The notes under the pieces are model-generated. The model was not told the origin of the DNA. It was given only the letters and a program-made list of their open reading frames with translations, and did no database searches. The position numbers were made by a program, and so were the translations under genes. DNA of 64,000 nucleotides. Origin: Hymenobacter perfusus. Its GTDB lineage: Bacteria > Bacteroidota > Bacteroidia > Cytophagales > Hymenobacteraceae. Positions 25,660 through 33,414 of this stretch are shown here, one piece after another; within the stretch, counting starts at the first letter, position 1, and each line of letters opens with the position of its first letter. Location of the stretch: NCBI RefSeq assembly GCF_003944765.1, contig NZ_RWIU01000003.1:124001-188000 (forward strand). The letters are read 5' to 3'.

Positions 25660-26616
25660 TTACGCGGCCGACTTGGCCAGCTCGCGGCCGGCGCGTTTGG
25701 CGGCGTGGGCCAGGGCGGCTTCGCGCACCCAGGCGCCTTCTTCCCAGGCATCTACGCGGGCCTGGAGACGCTCCTGGTTGCAGAGGCCGTTGCCTTTCAC
25801 CACGTTCCAGAACTCTTCCCAGTTCACCTCGCCGAAGTCGTAGGCCTGGCGAGCCTCATTCCACTGCACCTTCTCATCGGGCACCGTGAGGCCCAGGAAC
25901 TCGGCCTGGGGCACCATCATGTCCACGAATTTCTGGCGCAGCTCGTCGTTGGTGAAGCGCTTGATGCGCCACTTCATGCTCTGCTCGGTGTTGGGCGAAT
26001 CGGCGTCGGCGGGGCCGAACATCATCAGCGTGGGCCACCACCAGCGGTTGAGGGCTTCCTGGGCCATGGCTTTCTGCTCGGGCGCGCCTTCGCACAGGGT
26101 CTGCATAATCTCGAAGCCCTGGCGCTGGTGGAAGCTTTCCTCCTTGCACACGCGCACCATGGCGCGGGCGTAGGGGCCGTAGCTGGTGCGGCACAGCGGC
26201 ACCTGGTTCAGGATGGCGGCACCATCGACCAGCCAGCCCACGCAGCCCATATCGGCCCAGCTCAGGGTAGGATAGTTGAAGATGCTGCTGTACTTGGCTT
26301 TACCCGAGTGCAGGTCGGCCAGCATCTGGTCGCGGGTGGTGCCCAGGGTTTCGGCGGCCGAGTAGAGGTAGAGGCCGTGGCCGGCTTCGTCCTGCACCTT
26401 GGCCAGCAGGATGGATTTGCGCTTCAGCGAAGGAGCACGGGTAATCCAGTTGCCTTCGGGCAGCATGCCTACCAGTTCGGAGTGCGCGTGCTGCGAAATC
26501 TGCCGGATCAGCGTCTTGCGGTACGCCTCGGGCATCCAGTCCTTGGGCTCGATGCGCACATCGGCATCAATGCGGGCCTGAAACTGTTCTTCCTGGGTGA
26601 GTTCTAGGGTTTCCAT
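25660..26616 (-). CDS. paaA: PaaA: phenylacetyl-CoA epoxidase catalytic (diiron) subunit
   Basis: The 318-residue ferritin-like protein has the diiron ligands as ExxH in [12 protein letters not shown] (Glu77/His80) and in [13 protein letters not shown] (Glu160/His163), plus substrate-site sequence [18 protein letters not shown]. It inserts one oxygen atom into the ring of phenylacetyl-CoA, with electrons from PaaE. The ATG at 26616 is 17 bp from a perfect TetR-type palindrome, suggesting direct repression of the paaABCD unit. Confidence 0.96.
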   Translation of the reverse strand: METLELTQEEQFQARIDADVRIEPKDWMPEAYRKTLIRQISQHAHSELVGMLPEGNWITRAPSLKRKSILLAKVQDEAGHGLYLYSAAETLGTTRDQMLADLHSGKAKYSSIFNYPTLSWADMGCVGWLVDGAAILNQVPLCRTSYGPYARAMVRVCKEESFHQRQGFEIMQTLCEGAPEQKAMAQEALNRWWWPTLMMFGPADADSPNTEQSMKWRIKRFTNDELRQKFVDMMVPQAEFLGLTVPDEKVQWNEARQAYDFGEVNWEEFWNVVKGNGLCNQERLQARVDAWEEGAWVREAALAHAAKRAGRELAKSAA

Positions 26617-26632
26617 GCCTCTTCAACAAAGG

Positions 26633-26654
26633 TTAACTAACAATCGTTAGTTAA
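26633..26654. promoter_or_regulatory. Candidate PaaR operator upstream of paaA
   Basis: TTAACTAAC and GTTAGTTAA form a perfect 9-bp inverted repeat around AATC, 17 bp upstream of paaA. The layout ACTAAC-nnnn-GTTAGT is typical of operators for TetR repressors of the acyl-CoA/phenylacetate type. On the minus strand TACATTTA, close to TAnnTTTG, lies directly upstream, so a bound repressor would cover the start site. Confidence 0.75.
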
Positions 26655-26686
26655 ATGTAAGGAAAAATTCGGGCTGCTGGCCTGCA

Positions 26687-26828
26687 GCCTCGTAAATAGA
26701 ACGTCATGCTGAGCGAAGCTGAAAGCGTAGTCGAAGCATCTCGCGTGCAGCAGTAATCAAATTAGTATTACAACGTCAGCACGCGAGATGCTTCGACTCC
26801 GCTCAGCATGACGTTCTATTTACGAGGC
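26687..26828. repeat. Family A inverted repeat, copy A4 (paaE/paaA gap)
   Basis: The family core GTCATGCTGAGCGAAG and GAAGCATCTCGCGTGC is mirrored at the right. Here the pairing continues outward through GCCTCGTAAATAGAAC (left, from 26687) and GTTCTATTTACGAGGC (right, to 26828), so the inverted region reaches 142 bp. It stops seven bases short of the paaE stop. Confidence 0.9.
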
Positions 26829-26834
26829 TATCAA

Positions 26835-27914
26835 TTACTGGTCGAAATCCACCACTACCCGCTCCGAGGTGGGGCGGGCCTGGCAGCTGAGGACGTAGCC
26901 CTGGGCCACTTCCTTTTCGGACAGCGAGTAGTTCACGTCCATTTCCACAGTACCTTCGGTCACGCGGCAGCGGCAGGTGCTGCACATGCCGTTTTTGCAC
27001 GAATACGGCGCGTCGGCCCCGGTTTCGAGCACCGCATCCAGAATCGTGTCGCCGTAGTACGACATTTCCAGCACGCGCTTCGTGCCTTCCAGCTGCACCG
27101 TTACCTGGCTGTGCTTATCGTCCTGGCCGGCGGGGCGCTGGGCCTGGCGGGCGGCGGCTTTCTGGGCGCCAGCCGCGGAGGCAAACAGCTCGAAATGCAC
27201 CTTCTCGGGCGCTACGCCGGCTTCCAGCAGCACGCTTTTCACCTCCATAATCATCTCCTCGGGCCCGCACAGAAACACCTCGTCTATTTTCTGCGCCGGG
27301 ATGATCTTGTCGAGGAACATTCGGGCTTTGGCACCGTCGATGCGGCCGAACAGCAGGTCTGTGTCGCCCTGCTCGCGGCTGAGCACGTGGTATACACTCA
27401 GGCGCTGCAGGAAGCGGTTTTTCAGGCCCTCGATTTCCTCCTTGAAGATGATGGAGTTGCGGCCCCGGTTGCCGTAGATGAGCGTCACGCGACTATTGGG
27501 CTCCGTCAGTAGCACTGTTTTCAGGATGGACAGCACCGGCGTGATACCTGAGCCGGCCGCGAACAGCACGTACTGTTTGGCCTGAGCGGCATCCAGCGCG
27601 GTAGTGAAATGGCCCATCGGGGGCATCACCTCCAACTCGTCGCCGACGCGCAGCTGCTGCACGGCGTGGGTGGAGAAGCGGCCTTCCGGTACCTGCTTGA
27701 TGGCCACGCGCCACTCGTTTTCCAGCGGGCTGCTGCAGATGGAGTAGCTGCGGCGCACTTCCTCGCCGTTCAGGTGCCGCCGAAACGTGAGGTACTGGCC
27801 CTGCGTGAACCGAAACGTGTCGCGCAGCTCGGCGGGCACATCCAGGGCCACGCTCACGCAATCCGGCGTTTCGCGGGTGATGCTCTTGACTTTAATCGTA
27901 TGAAAGCGGCTCAT
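26835..27914 (-). CDS. paaE: PaaE: phenylacetyl-CoA epoxidase reductase (FAD, [2Fe-2S])
   Basis: The 359-residue protein has an N-terminal FNR-type FAD domain (RRSYSICSSP near 55), an NAD(P)H-binding part (AAGSGITPVLSILKT near 122) and a C-terminal plant-type ferredoxin domain with cluster Cys in CKNGMCSTCRCRV and a fourth Cys in VLSCQARP. It passes NADPH electrons to the PaaA diiron centre. Unlike E. coli, where paaE follows paaD, here it is the gene upstream of paaA and separated from it by an operator and a repeat, so it probably has its own transcription unit or is read with paaR. Confidence 0.94.
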   Translation of the reverse strand: MSRFHTIKVKSITRETPDCVSVALDVPAELRDTFRFTQGQYLTFRRHLNGEEVRRSYSICSSPLENEWRVAIKQVPEGRFSTHAVQQLRVGDELEVMPPMGHFTTALDAAQAKQYVLFAAGSGITPVLSILKTVLLTEPNSRVTLIYGNRGRNSIIFKEEIEGLKNRFLQRLSVYHVLSREQGDTDLLFGRIDGAKARMFLDKIIPAQKIDEVFLCGPEEMIMEVKSVLLEAGVAPEKVHFELFASAAGAQKAAARQAQRPAGQDDKHSQVTVQLEGTKRVLEMSYYGDTILDAVLETGADAPYSCKNGMCSTCRCRVTEGTVEMDVNYSLSEKEVAQGYVLSCQARPTSERVVVDFDQ

Positions 27915-27921
27915 TGTAGTT

Positions 27922-28014
27922 AGTGCTTAGTGCCTAGGGCTTAGGGCTTAGAGAATAGGTAGTTTTATCTGCGAAAGAAAGACTACCTATTCTCTAAGCC
28001 CTAAGTCTTAAGCA
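27922..28014. repeat. Family D inverted repeat (paaR/paaE gap)
   Basis: The left arm AGTGCTTAGTGCCTAGGGCT and GGCTTAGAGAATAGGTAGT is mirrored by ACTACCTATTCTCTAAGCC and CTAAGTCTTAAGCACT. The outer parts contain tandem CTTAG units. A single arm of the same type is seen at 22608-22633. Confidence 0.88.
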
Positions 28015-28023
28015 CTGCTAATA

Positions 28024-28605
28024 CTATTTCTTCAGCCCCGAAAGGAGCATGGTGACGATGTTGTCTTCGAGTTCTTCGGCCGACAGCTCGCGGCCGGGGC
28101 GGTACCAGAGCTCCACCCAGCGCACGGCCGAGAGGATGGTAAACAGCGCCACCGAGACGTTTACAGGTTGAAACTCGCCGGCCGCAATCCCCTGCTCAAT
28201 CAGGGCCGCGAAGCCTTTCTCGTACTGCTTGCGGGCCTGCTTGAACTCGGTGAGGGCGGGCTCGCGCAGGTACTTCCAGTCGTGATTGCCCACCGATACG
28301 GCCGCGCCATCCTCAATCATCAGCCGGATGTGCAACCGAATAAGGGCCGTGATTTTCTCCACGAAGGAAGCCTCGGTGGACTCTATTTCGGCGAGCTGGG
28401 AGATGTAGGTACTCGATACCCGAAAGCAGATCAGCTCCAGAATCTCATCCTTGCTCTTGATGTGGTTGTACATGCTGGCCGCCTCAATGCCCACCTCGCC
28501 GGCCAGGTCGCGCATGGAGGTGCCGCTGAACCCTTTCTGTCGGAACAGCTTGGCCGCTTCTTCCAGAATCAGCTGGCGCTTATTGGATTTTCGGATTGGG
28601 AGCAT
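28024..28605 (-). CDS. paaR: TetR family repressor, PaaR-like
   Basis: The ATG at 28605 (MLPIRKSNKRQLILEEAAKL) gives 193 residues. Starting further upstream would place the coding region over the predicted operator, so I prefer this start. The N-terminus is a TetR helix-turn-helix, GFSGTSMRDLAGEVGIEAAS then MYNHIKSKDEILE. The rest is a helical ligand domain. It lies at the head of the phenylacetate cluster and probably responds to phenylacetyl-CoA, as in Thermus and Bacillus PaaR; the ligand is inferred. Confidence 0.9.
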   Translation of the reverse strand: MLPIRKSNKRQLILEEAAKLFRQKGFSGTSMRDLAGEVGIEAASMYNHIKSKDEILELICFRVSSTYISQLAEIESTEASFVEKITALIRLHIRLMIEDGAAVSVGNHDWKYLREPALTEFKQARKQYEKGFAALIEQGIAAGEFQPVNVSVALFTILSAVRWVELWYRPGRELSAEELEDNIVTMLLSGLKK

Positions 28606-28674
28606 GGGTGGGGTAGGAAGGAAAGGAAGCGCTGGTCGTTCGGGAGCTAAGGTACTAAACCTACGGATACGCAA

Positions 28675-28690
28675 ACTAATGTTTGTTAGC
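28675..28690. promoter_or_regulatory. Candidate PaaR auto-regulatory operator
   Basis: ACTAATGTTTGTTAGC matches the paaA operator core ACTAACAATCGTTAGT at 11 of 16 positions, including both ACTAA and GTTAG half-sites. It lies 70 bp upstream of the paaR start, which fits autoregulation. Confidence 0.6.
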
Positions 28691-29056
28691 TTTTCGGGCG
28701 GCGTTCCTAGCGTTCTGAAACGGGCAACGCTTTCGTTCGGCCGATTACTTCGGCGCTGCCGCTATCCGTTTGGTGACGGTTGATAGAGATGTTGTGGGTA
28801 GTCATTACGTAATGCGTGTAATCGGAAAGACTTATGCGCTGAACCTGAGTCGGTCCGGGCTCTTAATCGACAGGACGGGGCAGAAACTATGTACCTACTT
28901 CAACCAAGCTGGCGGCAAAGCGTAAAAGCAGCGCATACGCTGCTGGGTCCCGGCATGCCAATATGTTGTAGCTAACCCAGGGCAACCCCGTCCGGCTTCG
29001 CACAGTTGTATTGGACCAGGGGCCGTACGTGGTGCGGGCTTTTTACTATCTGCTTT
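28691..29056. other. Gene-free divergent gap between paaR and the pao operon
   Basis: No convincing ORF or structured RNA is visible here. It should hold the pao promoter, although no exact TAnnTTTG was found close to the start. A perfect 12-bp palindrome, CATTACGTAATG, lies at 28803-28814 and could be a regulator site. Confidence 0.4.
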
Positions 29057-29689
29057 ATGTCGACTTTCTCTTCTCCTGATACCCCGGAAGGCCAGCCAGT
29101 GCGCCCCGAAGACGGCACGCGTCGTTCGTTCATGAAACAGGCCGGCGGCCTGCTGGGTCTGGCCCTGGCCCCGCCCTTCGTGGGCCCCGCCGAGCGGCTA
29201 GCGGCCTACTCCAAAACGGTGGAGGGCGTCACGTCGCTGCAGCTGAAAATCAACGGCACCGTGCGTAGCATTCAGGCCGAGCCCCGCGTGACGTTGCTGG
29301 ATGCCCTGCGCGAGTATCTGGACCTGACCGGCACCAAAAAAGGCTGCGACCATGGCCAGTGCGGCGCCTGCACCGTCCACGTGGATGGTCGGCGCATCAA
29401 CAGTTGCCTCACGCTGGCCGTGATGCAACAGGGCAAGGAAATCACCACCATCGAGGGCCTGGCCCAGGGCGACGCGCTGCACCCCATGCAGGAAGCCTTC
29501 CTCAAGCACGACGGCTTCCAGTGCGGCTACTGCACGCCCGGCCAGATTATGAGCGGGGTGGCCTGCGTGAAAGAAGGCCATGCCGGCTCCGACGACCAGA
29601 CCCGCGAGTGGATGAGCGGCAACCTCTGCCGCTGCGGCGCCTACCCCAACATTGTGGCCGCCGTGCGGGAAGTGGCTGGCAAAGCGTGA
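29057..29689 (+). CDS. paoA: PaoA (YagT)-like [2Fe-2S] subunit of periplasmic aldehyde oxidoreductase
   Basis: The ATG at 29057 ([20 protein letters not shown]) gives 210 residues. An N-terminal Tat-type signal is present: RRSFMKQAG followed by a hydrophobic run ending near [11 protein letters not shown]. The mature part is a xanthine-oxidase-family iron-sulfur protein with ferredoxin-type Cys in [19 protein letters not shown] and the second cluster in [12 protein letters not shown] and [11 protein letters not shown]. It takes electrons from the molybdenum site to FAD. The Tat signal suggests the whole folded complex is exported. Confidence 0.93.
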   Translation: MSTFSSPDTPEGQPVRPEDGTRRSFMKQAGGLLGLALAPPFVGPAERLAAYSKTVEGVTSLQLKINGTVRSIQAEPRVTLLDALREYLDLTGTKKGCDHGQCGACTVHVDGRRINSCLTLAVMQQGKEITTIEGLAQGDALHPMQEAFLKHDGFQCGYCTPGQIMSGVACVKEGHAGSDDQTREWMSGNLCRCGAYPNIVAAVREVAGKA

Positions 29690-29771
29690 TGAAGTGATGA
29701 GGCAAAAAGTGATGAGGAATTTTCGTCATCTGCTTGCTGCCTGTCACCTCATCTCTTCATCACCTCATCAC
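29687..29771. repeat. Family E inverted repeat (paoA/paoB gap)
   Basis: GTGATGAAGTGATGAGG at the left, overlapping the paoA stop codon, is mirrored by CCTCATCTCTTCATCACC and CTCATCAC at the right. The arms are low-complexity runs of GATGA and TCATC. Confidence 0.8.
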
Positions 29772-29778
29772 TAATTCC

Positions 29779-30762
29779 ATGAACAACTTTAGCTACACCC
29801 AGGCCGGCTCGGCCAAGGCGGCCACCGGCCTGCTGAAAGACAAACCCCAGGCGGCCTACATTGCCGGCGGCACCACGCTGCTGGATCTGATGAAGGCCAA
29901 CCTGGAGGAGCACCCGCAGCTGGTCGACATCAACACCCTGCCCTTCAAAGGCATCGAGCAGACCAAAGACGGCCTGCGCATCGGGGCTATGGAGCGCATG
30001 AGCGACGTGGGCGAAAATAAGCTGGTGCTGGAGCAGTTTCCGGCTATTTCGGAATCCTTGCTGCTAGCCGCCTCGCCCCAGCTGCGCAACATGGCCAGCA
30101 TCGGGGGCAACATTCTGCAGCGCACCCGCTGCGGCTACTTCCGCGACGCGGCGTTTCCGTGCAACAAGCGCGTACCCGGCTCGGGCTGCCCCGCCCTCAC
30201 CGGCGACAACCACAACCTGGCCGTGCTGGGCACCTCCGAGAGCTGCATCGCCACCGCCTACCCCGGTGACCTAAGCGTGGCCCTGGCGGCCTTCGATGCC
30301 GTGCTGACCCTGGAAAACCAGAAAGGCAAGCAGCGCCAGGTGCTGGTGAAGGACTTCTACCTGCTGCCCGGCAAAACGCCCCAGAAAGAAACTGTATTGG
30401 AACCCGGCGAGCTGATAGTAGCCGTGACTATTCCGATGACCGCGCAGGCCCGCCGCTCCACCTACCTGAAGGTGCGCGAGCGGAGCAGCTACGCCTACGC
30501 GCTGGCCTCGGCCGCCGTCGGCCTCGACGTGCAGGGCGGCACCATCCGGGCGGCGCGCGTGGCGCTGGGCGGCGTAGGCACCAAGCCCTGGCGCAGCCCC
30601 GAAGCCGAAAAGGCCCTCGTAGGCCAGCCGGCCACCGAGGCTACATTCCGGGCCGCCGCAGCCGCCGCAATGCGCGGTGCGCAGCCCCGCAAGGAAAACG
30701 CCTTCAAGGTAGAGCTGGCGCAGAATACGCTGGTGCAGGCTTTGATGAAAGTAGCGGGCTAA
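29779..30762 (+). CDS. paoB: PaoB (YagS)-like FAD and [4Fe-4S] subunit
   Basis: The ATG at 29779 (MNNFSYTQAGSAKAATGLLK) gives 327 residues. FAD-binding motifs are AAYIAGGTTLLDLMK and NMASIGGNILQRTRCGYFRD. The Cys-rich loop continues as FPCNKRVPGSGC, the feature that in E. coli PaoB (YagS) holds an extra [4Fe-4S] cluster absent from ordinary xanthine dehydrogenases. This makes the complex PaoABC-like rather than a generic XDH. It has no signal of its own, so it would be co-exported with PaoA. Confidence 0.93.
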   Translation: MNNFSYTQAGSAKAATGLLKDKPQAAYIAGGTTLLDLMKANLEEHPQLVDINTLPFKGIEQTKDGLRIGAMERMSDVGENKLVLEQFPAISESLLLAASPQLRNMASIGGNILQRTRCGYFRDAAFPCNKRVPGSGCPALTGDNHNLAVLGTSESCIATAYPGDLSVALAAFDAVLTLENQKGKQRQVLVKDFYLLPGKTPQKETVLEPGELIVAVTIPMTAQARRSTYLKVRERSSYAYALASAAVGLDVQGGTIRAARVALGGVGTKPWRSPEAEKALVGQPATEATFRAAAAAAMRGAQPRKENAFKVELAQNTLVQALMKVAG

Positions 30763-30769
30763 GAACAGT

Positions 30770-30872
30770 GTAGAGACGCGACACTTCGCGTCTCCCCGTT
30801 GAACGGCTTGCTTCTGAAAAGCCGCAACAGCCAGCGTCAGCAACGATTGAGACGCGAAGTATCGCGTCTCTA
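30770..30872. repeat. Family C inverted repeat, copy C3 (paoB/paoC gap)
   Basis: GTAGAGACGCGACACTTCGC with GTCTC at the left is mirrored by GAGACGCGAAG and TATCGCGTCTCTAC at the right, almost exactly. The same unit is found at 19395-19489 and 22637-22745. Confidence 0.88.
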
Positions 30873-30896
30873 CTCTCCCTCACGGACCTCATTCCC

Positions 30897-33239
30897 ATGG
30901 ATACCGCAGAACCAACTTTCTTTGATACCAACCCCAAGGCAGGCGTTGTAGGCCAGCCGCTGAACCGGGTAGACGGCCGGGATAAGGTCACGGGCAAGGC
31001 CAAGTACTCGGCCGAGTTCAACCAGCTGCCGGGTCTGGTGCACGCCGTGCTCAAAACCAGCGACGTGGCCAAGGGCCGCATCACCGGCTTCGATACCTCG
31101 GCGGCCATGAAACAGCCGGGCGTGCTGGCCATCCTCACGCACCAGAATCTGCCCAAGCTGGCCAAAACCCCCAATGATGCGGAGGGCAAAAAGGCTATCG
31201 GCGCGCCCATGGGCTTTTTGCCGCTGACCACGGACCAGATTCACTACGCCGGTCAGCCGGTGGCCATTGTGGTGGCCGATACGCTGGAGCGCGCCCAGTA
31301 CGCCGCTGCGCTGCTGAAGGTGCAAGTAGCGGCCGAAAAGCCGATTGCCTCCTACGAAGACCCGCAGGCCAAGCTGTTTGACCCCACGAAGGTGCAGGAC
31401 GGCAAAGCGCCGGCCCACGTTGTGCGCGGCAACGCGCAGGCGGCCTTCGCGGCGGCGCCGGTGCAGCTTACCCACACCTACACCCACGCCATCAACCACC
31501 ACAACCCCATGGAGCCCGGCGCCACCACGGCCCACTGGGAAGCCCCCGACCGCCTCACCATCTACGACGCCACGCAGGGCGTGACGCGCACTCAGAAGGC
31601 CGTCAGTACTATGCTGGGCCTCTCGGCGGAGCAGGTGCGGGTAGTGACCAAGTACCTCGGCGGCGGCTTCGGGTGCAAAGGTTCCAGCTGGCCCCACACC
31701 ATCCTGACGGTGCAGGCCGCCAAAGCTGTGGGCCGGCCCGTGAAACTCTCGCTCACCCGGCCCCAGATGTTCACCGGCATGGGTCACCGCGAAGACCAGA
31801 CACAGACCCTGAAAATGGGCGCTACCCGCGACGGCAAGCTCACGGCCCTCATCCACGAGAAGACCTCGACTACATCGCCCTGGGACAACTACGCCGAGTC
31901 GAACAGCAAGATCATCAATATGCTGTATGCGTGCGAGAACTTCGAGGCCTCGTATCAGCTGGCCCGCGCCAACGTCATGACTTCCACTTTCACGCGGGCT
32001 CCCGGTGAAGCGCCCGGCTCGTTTGCCCTGGAGAGTTCCCTCGATGATCTGGCCTACCAGCTAGGAATTGATCCGCTGGAAATCCGGCTGCGCAACTATG
32101 CCGAGAAAGACCCTGGCACCGGCCAGGCCTGGAGTAGCAAGAGCCTGAAGGAGTGCTACGCCCGCGGGGCTGAGCTGTTCGGCTGGAGCAAGCGCAACCC
32201 CAAGGCCGGCGCCACCCGCGACGGCCGCCTGCTGGTGGGCTGGGGTATGGCCACGGCCAGCTACCCCGTCCACAACTCGCAGGGCACGGCCCGCGCCCGC
32301 CTCTACGCCGACGGCCACGCCGTGGTGCAGGCCGGCGCCACCGACCTGGGCACCGGCACCTACACCGTCATGACCCAGGTAGCGGCCGATGCGCTGTTTC
32401 TGCCCGTGGACAAGGTGCGCTTCGAGCTCGGCGACACCAAGCTGCCCACTGCGCCCAACTCGGGCGGCTCGGTGGCGGCTGGTACGGTGTCGTCGTCGGT
32501 GTACATGGCCGCGCAGGACGTGTGGCAGAAGCTGATCAAGGTGGCGGTACTCGATAAGAAGTCGCCGCTGTATCGCGCCAAAGCGGCTGATGTGGAGGTG
32601 AAGCAGGGCCGTTTGCAGCTCAAGAACAATCCGCAGAAAGGGGAGGACTTCGCCGCCATCATGAAGCGCGCCGAAATGGCCGACATCGAGGGCAACGGCC
32701 AGGGCCGCTACGGCAGTGGCTACGAAGACGCCCAAGCCGCCGCAAATGCCGACCCCGCCAAAAAGGATCAGGCCGCCGACCATTCCATGCATTCTTTCGG
32801 GGCGCACTTCTGCGAGGTGAAAGTGGACCCCGACCTGGGCACCGTGCGCGTTACGCGCTGGGTGAGTGTGCACGGGGCCGGCCGCATCCTCAACGCCAAA
32901 ACCGCCCGCTCCCAGATCATCGGGGGCAGCATCTTCGGCATCGGGGCGGCGCTGATGGAAGGCACCGTGCGCGACCAGAACTACTCGCGCTACACCAACG
33001 CCTCCCTGGCCGACTACCACATTCCCGTCAACGCCGATATTCCGGAAATGACGGTGGAATTCATCGACGAAAAAGACCCCCACATCAACGCCATGGGCGT
33101 AAAGGGTATCGGCGAAATTTCGATGGTGGGCGTCTCCGCCGCCGTAGCCAATGCCGTGTTCCACGCCACCGGTAAGCGGGTCCGCAGCCTTCCTATCACC
33201 CCCGATAAAGTGCTGGCCACGAAACCAGTACAGGCTTAG
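30897..33239 (+). CDS. paoC: PaoC (YagR)-like molybdopterin-binding catalytic subunit
   Basis: The 780-residue protein has the aldehyde oxidase/xanthine dehydrogenase a/b hammerhead (about 20-130) and the two molybdopterin domains. Landmarks are LGGGFGCKG, TFTRAPGEAPGSFALESSLD near the cofactor, LGTGTYTVMTQVAADAL, PNSGGSVAAGTVSS and the catalytic Glu motif VKGIGEISMVG near the C-terminus. It oxidises aldehydes, in E. coli mostly aromatic ones, to carboxylic acids. Order A-B-C on one strand with the XdhC-like chaperone next matches paoABCD. Confidence 0.94.
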   Translation: MDTAEPTFFDTNPKAGVVGQPLNRVDGRDKVTGKAKYSAEFNQLPGLVHAVLKTSDVAKGRITGFDTSAAMKQPGVLAILTHQNLPKLAKTPNDAEGKKAIGAPMGFLPLTTDQIHYAGQPVAIVVADTLERAQYAAALLKVQVAAEKPIASYEDPQAKLFDPTKVQDGKAPAHVVRGNAQAAFAAAPVQLTHTYTHAINHHNPMEPGATTAHWEAPDRLTIYDATQGVTRTQKAVSTMLGLSAEQVRVVTKYLGGGFGCKGSSWPHTILTVQAAKAVGRPVKLSLTRPQMFTGMGHREDQTQTLKMGATRDGKLTALIHEKTSTTSPWDNYAESNSKIINMLYACENFEASYQLARANVMTSTFTRAPGEAPGSFALESSLDDLAYQLGIDPLEIRLRNYAEKDPGTGQAWSSKSLKECYARGAELFGWSKRNPKAGATRDGRLLVGWGMATASYPVHNSQGTARARLYADGHAVVQAGATDLGTGTYTVMTQVAADALFLPVDKVRFELGDTKLPTAPNSGGSVAAGTVSSSVYMAAQDVWQKLIKVAVLDKKSPLYRAKAADVEVKQGRLQLKNNPQKGEDFAAIMKRAEMADIEGNGQGRYGSGYEDAQAAANADPAKKDQAADHSMHSFGAHFCEVKVDPDLGTVRVTRWVSVHGAGRILNAKTARSQIIGGSIFGIGAALMEGTVRDQNYSRYTNASLADYHIPVNADIPEMTVEFIDEKDPHINAMGVKGIGEISMVGVSAAVANAVFHATGKRVRSLPITPDKVLATKPVQA

Positions 33240-33255
33240 ATTATGCGGATGATCT

Positions 33256-33362
33256 AAAGCACGTCATGCTGAGCTTGTCGAAGCATCTCGCGTGCTGACG
33301 TTGGGCTAGTAACTCAACATCAGCACGCGAGATGCTTCGACAAGCTCAGCATGACGTGCTTT
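33256..33362. repeat. Family A inverted repeat, copy A5 (paoC/xdhC gap)
   Basis: Arms of 48 bases (33256-33303 and 33315-33362) pair with a single mismatch around an 11-base loop that begins GGCTAG, like the loop of copy A1. This copy sits on the plus-strand operon, while A1-A4 are in the minus-strand paa cluster. Confidence 0.93.
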
Positions 33363-33414
33363 TGTCTTAGTTCAGGCCAACGCCGCCGTTTCTCTATCCG
33401 TACTGCTGTGTATC

